Assembly: GCA_910579275.1 (NCBI GenBank)
Contig: CAJTTO010000042.1
Location: 1 to 37,639, forward strand
Length of the DNA: 37,639 nt
Reading direction: 5' to 3'
Source: an uncultured Lachnospiraceae bacterium
GTDB taxonomy: Bacteria > Bacillota > Clostridia > Lachnospirales > Lachnospiraceae
Positions 15,259 to 23,717 of this stretch are shown here, piece after piece; positions within the stretch are counted from its first letter, which is position 1, and every line of letters starts with the position of its first letter. The notes under the pieces are model-generated. The model had not been told where the DNA came from, made no database searches, and saw only the letters and a program-made list of their open reading frames with translations. The translations under genes were made by a program, and so were the position numbers.

Positions 15259-15885
15259 TCAGTAATTAAACTCGGCGGAATCAATTACTTCCCATGTCTT
15301 ATCAGAAATCTTAAATGCCAGTTCTTCAGGTTTTTCGACAGGTACATAGAGAATACCTGTAATCAATTCCTCATAAAACTTGGCGATTAACGGCATTGCA
15401 TCTCCGTCCTCAAATTTAAGGAGGGCTTTTCCAAGTGCGGCGATTATAAATGGCGGATAACCTATCGCCTTACAAATTTCCTTCATATCTTTTGACTTGG
15501 TTGCTTTTGTCACGGTATCATGTGCAATGATTCTTGCAGTTTCCCATCCGCTGCCGAGGTTATCTGTCATGGCTTTCATGAATGCGCTATGTTTAAGACC
15601 GGCAAGATAAGCTGCCCGAAAGGCTATCGCATCAGGATAACAGATGCATGGGATTCGTTTGCAGATGCCGTTTCCTGAAGCTTTTGCGAACTGTTTGCGC
15701 CAGTCGTCAAATAACTTACGTAAATCTGTGTGCTGCCAGGACTGAATCGGACAGCAGGCATAGTCAGGAGCACTGTCGTATTCGGCTGCTTTTTCAGGCA
15801 GCAGTGCAACCTGTTTAACGATGAAATTTTGTTTCTGATAAATTATTTTACCATATGGTCTCCAATCATTCGGTTCAACTTTCAT
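15259..15885 (-). CDS. Unrecognised 208-residue protein
   Basis: I do not recognise a family. It is soluble, with no signal peptide or membrane segment. Cysteines cluster in CCPIQSW and in CKRIPCICYPD (about 75-100), and the centre is helical (FRAAYLAGLKHSAFMKAMTD, KEICKAIGYPPFIIAALGKA). The C-terminus has a strand-rich acidic end (WEVIDSAEFNY). ATG 15885 has GGAGG 7 nt upstream; longer upstream frames lack a ribosome site. It has its own terminator and lies alone at the right edge of the accessory region. The good ribosome site, terminator and full-length frame argue that it is real. Confidence 0.7.
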   Translation of the reverse strand: MKVEPNDWRPYGKIIYQKQNFIVKQVALLPEKAAEYDSAPDYACCPIQSWQHTDLRKLFDDWRKQFAKASGNGICKRIPCICYPDAIAFRAAYLAGLKHSAFMKAMTDNLGSGWETARIIAHDTVTKATKSKDMKEICKAIGYPPFIIAALGKALLKFEDGDAMPLIAKFYEELITGILYVPVEKPEELAFKISDKTWEVIDSAEFNY

Positions 15886-16085
15886 TCTATGTCCTCCGTA
15901 GTTAAAAAATAAGAATGCCTTTCTTATTTGTATCGGCATAAAATAAAAAAAATTTAGGCTGTCCAATAGAATAATCGGCATAAAATGAAAAAATTTTCAT
16001 GACGAATAAAACCGGATATGGCAAAGGAGTCGCTCGTGGAACGGATTCGGTATCAGGGGTAGTCTCTGTGCTTTTTGTGCGAATG

Positions 16086-16134
16086 AACAAAGGTGCATTT
16101 CCTTGATTTTACAAGGAATGTGCCTTTGTTTTTT
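16086..16134 (+). terminator. Strong terminator-like hairpin with no gene upstream
   Basis: AACAAAGGTGCATTTCCTTG pairs with CAAGGAATGTGCCTTTGTT and is followed by TTTTTTGG. On the plus strand nothing coding lies in the 900 bp upstream except family C3, so it may end a non-coding transcript started at the C3 promoter, or be left from a lost gene. Confidence 0.75.
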
Positions 16135-16192
16135 GGGTAGAAAGGGAAAGCGCCTTTGGGAAGATGCAAAAATGATGCATTCTTGTTTTATG

Positions 16193-16276
16193 CTAAAGTG
16201 TATTTGAAAATTCATTCCTGACATTTTAATGCCAAGGCATCGTTATGCGGGCGACAGAAATGATTTTTCAGACATA
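16193..16276. repeat. Repeat family E, decayed short copy (E2)
   Basis: CTAAAGTGTATTTGAAAA, then TTCATTCCTGACATTTTAAT and GGCATC, match the inverted right end of E1 (8646-8826). The far end ATTTTTCAGACATA resembles the opposite terminal repeat. The centre is deleted. Confidence 0.5.
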
Positions 16277-16320
16277 CGATAAGGATTTAATGGGAATATT
16301 AGCATAAAAAAGAGGTGCAC

Positions 16321-17145
16321 ATGGAGCAAAATGAAAAGAATATAGATGAAGCAGCTGCTAAAGAAGAAACGGGAAAAGTAAAATCCGGCAGAAAAAAAGG
16401 AATATGGGCGGCTGGAATTTTTTCGCTGGCAGCAGCGGTTTTTGCGGTGGGGACGTTGATTTTGCGCAAGGATATCAAGATTAATCCGCTGCTTGCCGAA
16501 AAGTATGAAGTCCACGGCGTGGATGTCTCGCACTATCAGGGGAGCATTGACTGGGAAACGCTGTCGCGTCAGAATCTTGATTTTGCCGTGATTAAGGCGA
16601 CGGAGGGGAGTACCCACATAGACGACCGTTTTGTGGAAAACTGGCAGGCAGCAGAGCAAACCCACTTGTATCTGGGAGCGTACCATTTTTTTAGTTTCGA
16701 CAGTGCGGGGGATAAACAGGCGGCGTCATACATTGAGACAGTAGGCACTCTTGAGGGGAAGCTCGCACCGGTCGTTGATGTAGAGTATTATGGGAATAAA
16801 AGAAGCAATCCGCCGGAACGCGCGGAAGTGGTGCAAAATCTTGAGATGCTTTTGGACACACTGGAACAGCACTATCAGACAAAGCCTATCATCTACACGA
16901 CTTTTACCGTATACAATGACTATATCAGGGGAGAATTTGAGGATTATCCGCTCTGGGTGCGCAGCGTTTATTGTCCGCCTGCGGTTTTGTTCGGAGACAA
17001 GTGGAGCTTCTGGCAGTATATGGACACTGCCATGCTGGATGGGTATGCAGGGGATGAGAAGTATATTGACGTAAATGTATTTCGGGGGACAATGGAAGAA
17101 CTTGAGGAGCTGGTGATACGGACGACGGAGTGCAGGGAGGAGTAA
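16321..17145 (+). CDS. Membrane-anchored GH25 lysozyme
   Basis: Predicted N-acetylmuramidase cutting the glycan strand of peptidoglycan outside the cell. Of 274 residues, about 1-28 are a basic cytosolic tail, about 29-48 a membrane segment (GIWAAGIFSLAAAVFAVGTLI), and about 65-265 the GH25 barrel. Family marks are HGVDVSHYQGSIDW, FAVIKATEGSTHIDDRF, YHFFSF, the catalytic VVDVEYY (D153, E155), PIIYTTFTVYNDYI and WSFWQYMD. ATG 16321 follows GAGG at 5 nt; a GTG two codons earlier overlaps that site. It reads away from the accessory region. It could act in cell-wall growth or division; a phage origin is less likely because of the anchor. Confidence 0.9.
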   Translation: MEQNEKNIDEAAAKEETGKVKSGRKKGIWAAGIFSLAAAVFAVGTLILRKDIKINPLLAEKYEVHGVDVSHYQGSIDWETLSRQNLDFAVIKATEGSTHIDDRFVENWQAAEQTHLYLGAYHFFSFDSAGDKQAASYIETVGTLEGKLAPVVDVEYYGNKRSNPPERAEVVQNLEMLLDTLEQHYQTKPIIYTTFTVYNDYIRGEFEDYPLWVRSVYCPPAVLFGDKWSFWQYMDTAMLDGYAGDEKYIDVNVFRGTMEELEELVIRTTECREE

Positions 17146-17168
17146 TTGTAAAGAAAATAGAGAAAAGA

Positions 17169-17197
17169 TTGTCTTTTACAACCCAGCATATTATAAT
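17169..17197 (+). promoter_or_regulatory. Probable promoter of the GNAT-to-dnaE gene cluster
   Basis: TTGTCT (17169-17174), 17-nt spacer, TATAAT (17192-17197), about 160 nt before the GNAT start. Confidence 0.6.
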
Positions 17198-17356
17198 ATT
17201 AAAATGATGGACGAAGTATAGGCGATGTAAGGAACCGTGCGGCAGGAGGCTTCTGTCATGATGGATATTCTGCCATATGGCGATGGGATGAATGTACTTG
17301 ATGGTGTATGCGGACTGTCCGGTTTCAAGCTTTAATACAGAGGAGATTCAATAGAC

Positions 17357-18136
17357 ATGTGTGACAAGAAAAATTATGAGCAAGCGATTGAGGAACTTTC
17401 GCTGATGCTGATGTACCTGACGAGGGAACAGGATAACAACGAGTTTTGCAGATACAGGGAACTGAGCTGGAAAGGATATGATTTCGGGACGCTTGACAGA
17501 CTTTCGGGCGAAGAACTGATTTTCCAGCCAAGGGGCAGCCGCGGATATGAAAAATACCTTTATCTGACCGAACAGGGACGCGAAAAGGCGCAGGCGCTTC
17601 TTGCAGAGTATGGCTTATGTGACAAGACACTCAATGAACGGTTTCTGCTTCGCAATATTCTGCCGGAGGAGGCAGAGCAGGCGGCGCAAATTGAGCAGAT
17701 ATGTTTCCCGCCGAACGAGGCGTGCTCAAAACCTAAGATTGTTGAGCGCGTGGCAGCAGCACCGGAGCTGTTTCTCGTCGCGGTAGACCAAGAGACAGGG
17801 AAACTTGCAGGATTTTTGAATGGCATTGCAACGGATGAATATGCTTTTCGGGACGAATTTTTTACGGATGCAGGGCTGCACAATCCGGACGGAAAAAATG
17901 TGATGCTGCTTGGTCTTGATGTGCTGCCGGAGTACCGCGGACAGGGACTGGCAAGAGAAATTATGTTCCGGTATCTTCGCAGGGAGAGCGAGAAAGGGCG
18001 AAAGATGGTATTTTTGACCTGCCTAAAGTCCAAAGTGAAGATGTATACGAAAATGGGATATCAGAATAGGGGAATCTCGCAGTCCGTATGGGGCGGGGAG
18101 CAGTGGTATGATATGCAGTATGTTTTGAATCATTAA
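17357..18136 (+). CDS. GNAT N-acetyltransferase with N-terminal DUF6429-like part
   Basis: Predicted acyl-CoA-dependent acetyltransferase of 259 residues; substrate unknown. Residues about 8-85 (EELSLMLMYLTREQ...WKGYDFGTLDRLSGEELIF...LTEQGREKAQALL) resemble the small DUF6429 family. Residues about 95-255 are a GNAT fold with the acetyl-CoA loop LPEYRGQGLAREIM and the late KMYTKMGYQNRG segment, closest in feel to the AANAT-like group. The N-terminal part looks like a winged-helix-type module fused to the enzyme. GAGGAG lies about 11 nt before the ATG. It heads a same-strand run through dnaE. Confidence 0.82.
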   Translation: MCDKKNYEQAIEELSLMLMYLTREQDNNEFCRYRELSWKGYDFGTLDRLSGEELIFQPRGSRGYEKYLYLTEQGREKAQALLAEYGLCDKTLNERFLLRNILPEEAEQAAQIEQICFPPNEACSKPKIVERVAAAPELFLVAVDQETGKLAGFLNGIATDEYAFRDEFFTDAGLHNPDGKNVMLLGLDVLPEYRGQGLAREIMFRYLRRESEKGRKMVFLTCLKSKVKMYTKMGYQNRGISQSVWGGEQWYDMQYVLNH

Positions 18137-18165
18137 CATGGACTAAGCGCAGGGAGGATGAGCGG

Positions 18166-18744
18166 ATGGCGGATACGCAATACGAACCGGCCGATATAGA
18201 AATTTATGTCAAGGACAAGGGGATGGTGCTCAAGGAGAAGTCTCTTGTGGCATATGAGAAAAGCAGCAAAAAGATTCTGGGAATTGGGAATGAGGCGGAA
18301 GCGCTCGCAGTGCAAAATCCGGAAAGCGTTGCGGTGCAGTCGCCGCTGCGTCAGGGAGTCATTGCAGATTATGTCGTTGCGGACTTGATGTTTCGGCACA
18401 TGCTGAAAAAGGCGTTCGGCAAAAGACATTTTTTCAAGCCCAATATCGCAGTCGGCGGCATACCACAGTCCGTTACGGAAGTCGAAAAAAAGGCGTTCGA
18501 GGACTTGATGTACCATATGGGCGCCAGAATGCTGACAATTTTTGAGGGTTCTTATGAGAAGATAAAAAAAGAAATGACAGTCGTTGCGCCCGACAAATTT
18601 GAATCTTTTCATATTATCATCATGATTGCCAAAAACGAGCCGGAGCGCTATGTTGCAGAGGAGCTTGCGAATTTATTGCAGTATGCGCGGGAGCAGGGCA
18701 TTTCTGCCGACAGGGTGGGGGAGATGCTGCGGGAAATTCAGTAA
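18166..18744 (+). CDS. Truncated MreB-like protein lacking nucleotide-binding motifs
   Basis: A 192-residue relative of the N-terminal half of the actin-like protein MreB. IEIYVKDKGMVLKEKSLVAY, ILGIGNEAEAL, SPLRQGVIADYVVADLMFRH and PQSVTEVEKKAFEDLMYHMGA align in order with MreB subdomain IA and part of IB. The phosphate-1 loop (DLGTAN in MreB) is replaced by QYEPADIE, and the phosphate-2 and adenosine motifs are absent because the protein ends first. It therefore should not bind ATP like MreB and may cap or modulate MreB filaments, or have a new role. The start at 18166 follows GGAGG at about 8 nt. The frame is clean, so this is not simple decay. Confidence 0.7.
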   Translation: MADTQYEPADIEIYVKDKGMVLKEKSLVAYEKSSKKILGIGNEAEALAVQNPESVAVQSPLRQGVIADYVVADLMFRHMLKKAFGKRHFFKPNIAVGGIPQSVTEVEKKAFEDLMYHMGARMLTIFEGSYEKIKKEMTVVAPDKFESFHIIIMIAKNEPERYVAEELANLLQYAREQGISADRVGEMLREIQ

Positions 18745-18759
18745 AGGAGAGTTGTTTAT

Positions 18760-19260
18760 ATGCGGTTTCAATATTGTCCCCACTGCGGGCAAAAGGCAGG
18801 GATGCGGCAAATCGGTGATGAGGGCATGATTCCGTATTGCGCGCAATGTGAGATTCCGCTGTGGGATTTGTTTACGACCAGCATTATCGCGGCGGTTGTC
18901 AACGAGGAAGAGGAGGTTGCGCTGCTGCGTCAGAATTATGTATCGACAACAAACCATGTGTGTGTTGCCGGCGTCATGAAAACCGGAGAATCCGCTGAGG
19001 AGACGGTGGTGCGCGAAATTGCGGAGGAGCTTGGCCTGCGCGTAAAGTCCCTGAAGTACATAAAAAGCTATCCATACGAGAAAAAGGAGATGCTGATGCT
19101 TGGATTTCAGGCAGTTGTTGACAAACAGGAGTTTACTCTGTCGGGTGAAGTAGACACCGCCGAATGGGTGAAATTTGGGGATGCGCTGTCCCTGATGCGG
19201 GAGGGCAGCATCGCGTGGCAGCTGGTCAGGGCAGTGATTGGACAAAAAAGAGATTTTTAA
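18760..19260 (+). CDS. Nudix hydrolase with N-terminal zinc ribbon
   Basis: Predicted nucleoside-diphosphate-linked pyrophosphatase, 166 residues. A zinc ribbon is formed by C6, C9 (CPHC) and C27, C30 (CAQC), as in NADH pyrophosphatase NudC. The Nudix box GVMKTGESAEETVVREIAEE followed by LGL fits G-x5-E-x7-REUxEExGU. The NudC signature SQPWPFPxS is not seen, so the substrate may differ from NAD(H). AAAGGAG precedes the ATG at about 10 nt, and the gap to the upstream gene is 15 bp, so they are probably one operon. Confidence 0.87.
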   Translation: MRFQYCPHCGQKAGMRQIGDEGMIPYCAQCEIPLWDLFTTSIIAAVVNEEEEVALLRQNYVSTTNHVCVAGVMKTGESAEETVVREIAEELGLRVKSLKYIKSYPYEKKEMLMLGFQAVVDKQEFTLSGEVDTAEWVKFGDALSLMREGSIAWQLVRAVIGQKRDF

Positions 19261-19337
19261 ATACAAATGAATGGTTTTGTCAGGAAAGCTGCAAACTAAA
19301 CACCATACCATGCATCTGCAGGCGGGGTGAAAAGATA

Positions 19338-19766
19338 ATGGAGAGGAAAAATATGTGGCTTATTTTTGCGTTGCTGTCCGCAGTGTTTGCGGCACTGACT
19401 TCCATACTGGCAAAGGTTGGCATCGAAGGGGTAAATTCAAATCTTGCAACGGCAGTCCGCACAGTGGTTGTCGTGGTCATGGCGTGGGGGATGGTATTTC
19501 TGACAAACACGCAGGGCGGAATCTTTGAGATTGAAAGGAAAAGCTGGATATTCCTGATTCTGTCAGGGCTGGCGACGGGGGCGTCGTGGCTTTGCTATTA
19601 CCGTGCCCTGCAGCTTGGGGAAGTTTCCAAGGTAGTACCGATTGACAAACTCAGCGTTGTCATCACACTGGTTCTCGGCTTTGTGTTCCTGCATGAGCAG
19701 TTTAGCGCCAAATCAGTGATTGGCTGTGTTCTCATCGGTGCGGGGACACTGGTCATGGTGCTGTAG
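19338..19766 (+). CDS. Single-domain EamA-type membrane transporter
   Basis: A 142-residue EamA/DMT protein, half the usual ten-helix size, likely working as a dimer to move small metabolites across the inner membrane; substrate unknown. Five membrane segments are visible: WLIFALLSAVFAALTSILAK, TAVRTVVVVVMAWGMVF, WIFLILSGLATGASWLCY, VSKVVPIDKLSVVITLVLGF and SVIGCVLIGAGTLVMVL. The family segment LCYYRALQLGEVSKVVPIDK is present. Start at 19338 (MERKNMW) or five codons later at 19353, where GAGAGG is 6 nt upstream; I cannot decide. The frame extends back to 19164 inside the Nudix gene, which I disregard. Confidence 0.82.
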   Translation: MERKNMWLIFALLSAVFAALTSILAKVGIEGVNSNLATAVRTVVVVVMAWGMVFLTNTQGGIFEIERKSWIFLILSGLATGASWLCYYRALQLGEVSKVVPIDKLSVVITLVLGFVFLHEQFSAKSVIGCVLIGAGTLVMVL

Positions 19767-19822
19767 AAACTATGCCGGAGAAATGAGAAAAGACAAAGGG
19801 ACAAAGGATATCGGAGGAAAAT

Positions 19823-22800
19823 ATGGCATTCACACATCTTCATGTGCACACAGAGTACAGCCTGCTGGATGGGTCAAATAAAATAAAAGAGTATGTCAAA
19901 CGCGTAAAAGAGCTTGGCATGGACAGCGCTGCAATCACAGATCACGGAGTCATGTACGGCGTGATTGATTTTTACAAAGAGGCAAGGGCAAACGGCGTCA
20001 AGCCGATTCTGGGATGTGAGGTTTATGTGGCGCCGAATTCGCGTTTTGATAAAGAATTGGGCGGCGGCGAGGAGCGCTATCACCATCTTGTGCTGCTTGC
20101 GGAAAACAATACGGGATATGCCAATCTCATGAAAATTGTGAGCAAAGGTTTTACGGAAGGCTACTATTACAAGCCGCGTGTCGACATGGAGGTACTCGAG
20201 ACATATCATGAGGGCATCATTGCACTGTCGGCATGTCTAGCCGGCGAGGTGCCAAGGCTTTTGACAAAAGGGCTCTATCAGGAGGCAAAAAATACAGCGC
20301 TAAAGTATCTGAACTGCTTTGGAAAAGGCAACTATTTTTTCGAGCTTCAGGATCATGGGATTCCGGAGCAGCGGACAGTCAATACGGCACTTCTGCGCAT
20401 GAGTAAGGAGCTGGATATCCCGCTTGTGGCGACAAACGATATTCACTATACGTATGCGGAGGATGAGAAATCGCATGACATCCTCCTGTGTATCCAGACG
20501 GCAAAAAAGGTTTCGGACGAGGACAGAATGCGCTATGACGGAGGGCAGTACTTTGTCAAGAGTGAGCTGGAGATGCGCGAGCTTTTTCCGTATGCACAGC
20601 AGGCAATAGACAACACGGCACTCATCGCCGACCGCTGCAATGTGGAAATTGAGTTTGGCGTGACGAAACTGCCGAAATTTGAAGTGCCCGAGGGCTTTGA
20701 TTCATGGAGCTATCTCAACAAGCTTTGCATGGACGGATTGGAGGAGCGCTATCCTGAGGATGACGGCACTGTTCGGGAAAAGCTGGATTATGAGCTTGGC
20801 GTTATCCGGAAAATGGGATATGTCGATTATTTCCTGATTGTCTGGGATTTCATCAACTGGGCAAGGGAACACGATATTCCGGTCGGGCCGGGGCGCGGTT
20901 CGGCGGCAGGCAGCATTGTGTCATATTGCCTGCATATCACCAATATTGATCCGATTCGGTACAGTCTGCTGTTTGAGCGCTTTTTGAATCCGGAGCGTGT
21001 GTCCATGCCCGATATTGATATTGACTTCTGCTATGAACGCAGGCAGGAGGTCATTGATTATGTCAGTGAAAAATACGGTCATGACAAGGTTGTGCAGATT
21101 GTAACATTTGGTACAATGGCGGCAAAAGGTGTAATCCGAGATGTGGGACGGGCGCTTGACCTTCCATATAACTATGTGGACAGCATCGCCAAGATGATAC
21201 CGAATGAGGGAAACATTCCTGTGAATATCGACCGCGCCCTGCAGATGAATCCGGAATTTCGCAAACTTTATGAGGAGGATGAGCAGGTTCATTATCTGAT
21301 TGACATGTGCAAGAGACTGGAGGGGCTTCCGCGCCATACGTCCATGCACGCGGCGGGCGTCGTTATCTGCCAGAAGCCGGCGGATGAGTTTGTGCCGCTC
21401 TCGCGGGGAAGTGACGGAGCCATCACGACGCAGTTTACGATGACCACCATCGAGGAGCTTGGGCTGTTAAAGATGGATTTTCTGGGGCTTCGAACACTGA
21501 CAGTCATCAAGGATGCTGTGGCGAATGTGGAAAAAACCACGGGAATTTATATTGATGTGGATAACATTGATTACGACGACAAAAAGGTGCTCGCCTCGCT
21601 CGGAACGGGAAAGACGGACGGCGTGTTCCAGCTGGAAAGTCAGGGCATGAAAAACTTTATGAAGGAGCTGAAGCCGCAGAACCTTGAGGATGTGATAGCG
21701 GGTATCTCCCTCTACCGCCCCGGACCGATGGATTTCATTCCGGCGTATATCAGGGGGAAAAACAACCATGAGGATGTATCGTATGCCTGTCCGCAGCTGG
21801 AACCAATTCTTGCGCCTACCTATGGATGCATTGTGTATCAGGAGCAGGTTATGCAGATTGTGCGTGACCTTGGAGGATATACGTTGGGAAGAAGCGACCT
21901 TGTACGGCGTGCGATGAGCAAGAAAAAGGCGTATGTCATGGAGCAGGAACGCAAAAATTTTGTGCATGGCAATTCCGAGGAGGGCGTGCCGGGATGTGTG
22001 GCAGCCGGTATTTCAGAGACAGTGGCAGACCAGATTTACGGGACAATGATGGATTTCGCAAAGTATGCGTTTAACAAATCCCATGCGGCGTGCTATGCGG
22101 TGGTTGCCTACCAGACAGCCTACCTGAAATATTATTATCCTGTGGAGTTTATGGCGGCGCTTCTGACGTCGGTGATTGACAATGCTTCCAAGGTATCCGA
22201 GTACATCATGGTCTGCAAAAGCATGGGCATACAAATCCTGCCGCCGGACATCAACGAGGGCGAACGTGGTTTCTCCGTGTCAAACGGTGCGATACGGTAT
22301 GCGCTGAATGCGATTAAAAGCGTCGGAAGAACGGTGATAGACGCAATTACCCAAGAGCGGAAGGAACACGGAAAATATCAGGATTTGAAAGACTTTGTGG
22401 AGCGGACGCAGCACTTTGACGTCAACAAGCGCGCGATAGAGAACTTTATCAAGGCAGGGGCGTTTGACAGTTTCAAGGCGACCAGAAAGCAGCTGATGAG
22501 TGTCTACGCGCAGATACTTGACAGTGTTACGCACAGCAAGCGCGGTGTGATGGCTGGTCAGATGTCGCTTATGGATATTGTGTCGGAGGAGGACAAAAAA
22601 GAGCTTGAGATAAAGATGCCAGAGGTCGGGGAATACGAGAAGGAGCTTTTGCTTAGCTTTGAAAAAGAGGTTCTCGGATTCTACGTCAGCGGACACCCGA
22701 TGGAGGAATACCAGACTTTGTGGGAGAAGCACATCAAGGCGAAGACTTCGGATTTCTATCTTGATGAGGAAACCGGACTGACGCATGTTGAGGACAACAC

Positions 22801-23281
22801 AAAGACTACGGTCGGCGGCATGATTATGGACAAAAAGATAAAGTACACCAAACAGGACAAGATTATGGCGTTTCTTACATTGGAGGATTTGGTAGGCAGT
22901 ATCGAGGTCATTGTGTTTCCCAATGCATATGAAAAGTATTCGTCAAAGCTTGTTGAGGAGAATAAGGTGTTCATCGAGGGCAGGGTGCAGGTCGAGGAGG
23001 AGCGGGACGGCAAACTCATCTGCGAGAGCATTACGGCGTTCGACGAGATTCCAAGAAAGGTGTGGCTCAAGTTTCCGGATAAAAATGCTTACATTGAGAA
23101 AGAACCGGCTTTGTTTGATGCCATTTACAACTCTGAGGGAATGGACAGTGTCAATATATATATAGAAGAAACACGTCAGAGAAAGACGCTGCCGCCAAAT
23201 CGGAACATAAAAGCCGACAGTGCAGTCCTCAATAAACTACGTGCACTATTCGGGGAGGAAAATGTCAAGGTGGTCTGCTGA
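19823..23281 (+). CDS. dnaE: DNA polymerase III subunit alpha
   Basis: Chromosomal replicase subunit, family C, 1152 residues. The N-terminal PHP domain starts HLHVHTEYSLLDG (about 4-16). The polymerase core holds the catalytic PDIDIDF at about 396-402 (D399, D401) preceded by GPGRGSAAGS. Later come the fingers/tau-contact part, a helix-hairpin-helix region, and an OB fold at about 995-1065 (TVGGMIMDKKIKYTKQDK...). It lacks a proofreading exonuclease domain, as expected for DnaE rather than PolC. AGGAGG-like TCGGAGGAAAAT sits before ATG 19823. The stop at 23279-23281 directly abuts a truncated family A repeat. Confidence 0.97.
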   Translation: MAFTHLHVHTEYSLLDGSNKIKEYVKRVKELGMDSAAITDHGVMYGVIDFYKEARANGVKPILGCEVYVAPNSRFDKELGGGEERYHHLVLLAENNTGYANLMKIVSKGFTEGYYYKPRVDMEVLETYHEGIIALSACLAGEVPRLLTKGLYQEAKNTALKYLNCFGKGNYFFELQDHGIPEQRTVNTALLRMSKELDIPLVATNDIHYTYAEDEKSHDILLCIQTAKKVSDEDRMRYDGGQYFVKSELEMRELFPYAQQAIDNTALIADRCNVEIEFGVTKLPKFEVPEGFDSWSYLNKLCMDGLEERYPEDDGTVREKLDYELGVIRKMGYVDYFLIVWDFINWAREHDIPVGPGRGSAAGSIVSYCLHITNIDPIRYSLLFERFLNPERVSMPDIDIDFCYERRQEVIDYVSEKYGHDKVVQIVTFGTMAAKGVIRDVGRALDLPYNYVDSIAKMIPNEGNIPVNIDRALQMNPEFRKLYEEDEQVHYLIDMCKRLEGLPRHTSMHAAGVVICQKPADEFVPLSRGSDGAITTQFTMTTIEELGLLKMDFLGLRTLTVIKDAVANVEKTTGIYIDVDNIDYDDKKVLASLGTGKTDGVFQLESQGMKNFMKELKPQNLEDVIAGISLYRPGPMDFIPAYIRGKNNHEDVSYACPQLEPILAPTYGCIVYQEQVMQIVRDLGGYTLGRSDLVRRAMSKKKAYVMEQERKNFVHGNSEEGVPGCVAAGISETVADQIYGTMMDFAKYAFNKSHAACYAVVAYQTAYLKYYYPVEFMAALLTSVIDNASKVSEYIMVCKSMGIQILPPDINEGERGFSVSNGAIRYALNAIKSVGRTVIDAITQERKEHGKYQDLKDFVERTQHFDVNKRAIENFIKAGAFDSFKATRKQLMSVYAQILDSVTHSKRGVMAGQMSLMDIVSEEDKKELEIKMPEVGEYEKELLLSFEKEVLGFYVSGHPMEEYQTLWEKHIKAKTSDFYLDEETGLTHVEDNTKTTVGGMIMDKKIKYTKQDKIMAFLTLEDLVGSIEVIVFPNAYEKYSSKLVEENKVFIEGRVQVEEERDGKLICESITAFDEIPRKVWLKFPDKNAYIEKEPALFDAIYNSEGMDSVNIYIEETRQRKTLPPNRNIKADSAVLNKLRALFGEENVKVVC

Positions 23282-23282
23282 A

Positions 23283-23372
23283 TGGCTTGATGCATCTCTG
23301 CCACTACACTATTTCACGTGGCTTGCAAGCCATAATTTGCAGTAAATGCAAAGTCCTGGGCTGAACTGTTAC
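23283..23372 (-). repeat. Repeat family A, truncated copy (A4)
   Basis: Inverted half copy beginning right after the dnaE stop: GGCTTGATGCATCTCTGCC... to CTGAACTGTTAC. It carries the extra GGCTTGCAAGCC palindrome of A1b. The GTAACAGGAAGCCGAAGG end is missing. Confidence 0.75.
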
Positions 23373-23406
23373 GGATTCCTGCTGCATTTGTGGGTGTCTG
23401 AACAGT

Positions 23407-23548
23407 GTTATAATTCACACCCACGCCGTTTTTATCGGAATAAAAGCGATTGAGGTGTGAATTATAACAGATTTTGCACATAAAATGCGAAAAGGCAAGC
23501 ATTTTGGCGCATGATTCCCACTACTTTGGCGGACGTCTGAACAGTAAC
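23407..23548 (+). repeat. Repeat family B, copy B2
   Basis: A 142-bp copy in which the first hairpin is perfect: GTTATAATTCACACC / GGTGTGAATTATAAC. The second hairpin is AAAATGC-GAAAAGGCAA-GCATTTT. It ends CTGAACAGTAAC, 22 bp before the pfkA promoter. Confidence 0.85.
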
Positions 23549-23569
23549 AAATATGATTATGATATTTTT

Positions 23570-23597
23570 TTGTCAAAGAGTATTGTATTATTATAAA
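23570..23597 (+). promoter_or_regulatory. Probable promoter of pfkA
   Basis: TTGTCA (23570-23575), 16-nt spacer, TATAAA (23592-23597), about 120 nt before the ATG. Confidence 0.5.
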
Positions 23598-23717
23598 AAA
23601 AAGGGTACAATCATTGTAGCAAAAAATAATTGAGGTGATTTGGCTGTTTCAGACAGTGAAGTAAACAGGCTGCCGCTGGTGACGGGGGCTGTCGGTTTTT
23701 GTATAGGAGGTATAACA

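Larger units (their letters stand above)
15886..16320 (+). other. Intergenic stretch, AT-rich left part with two short near-repeats
   Basis: Between the 208-aa gene and the lysozyme gene. The left part repeats TCGGCATAAAAT(A/G)AAAAAA twice (about 15933 and 15975). The right part holds the hairpin at 16086-16134 and the family E remnant. A 35-codon plus-strand frame from 15999 has no ribosome site and runs into the hairpin; I do not call it. Confidence 0.4.

Noticed and set aside
15999..16106. 35-codon plus-strand ORF (MTNKTGYGKGVARG...) before the lysozyme gene
   Set aside because: No ribosome site, and its end runs into the terminator stem. A minus-strand frame over the same bases is no better.
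23640..23717. Upstream extension of pfkA from a TTG at 23640
   Set aside because: The ATG at 23718 has an AGGAGG 7 nt upstream and begins the normal N-terminus of the enzyme.
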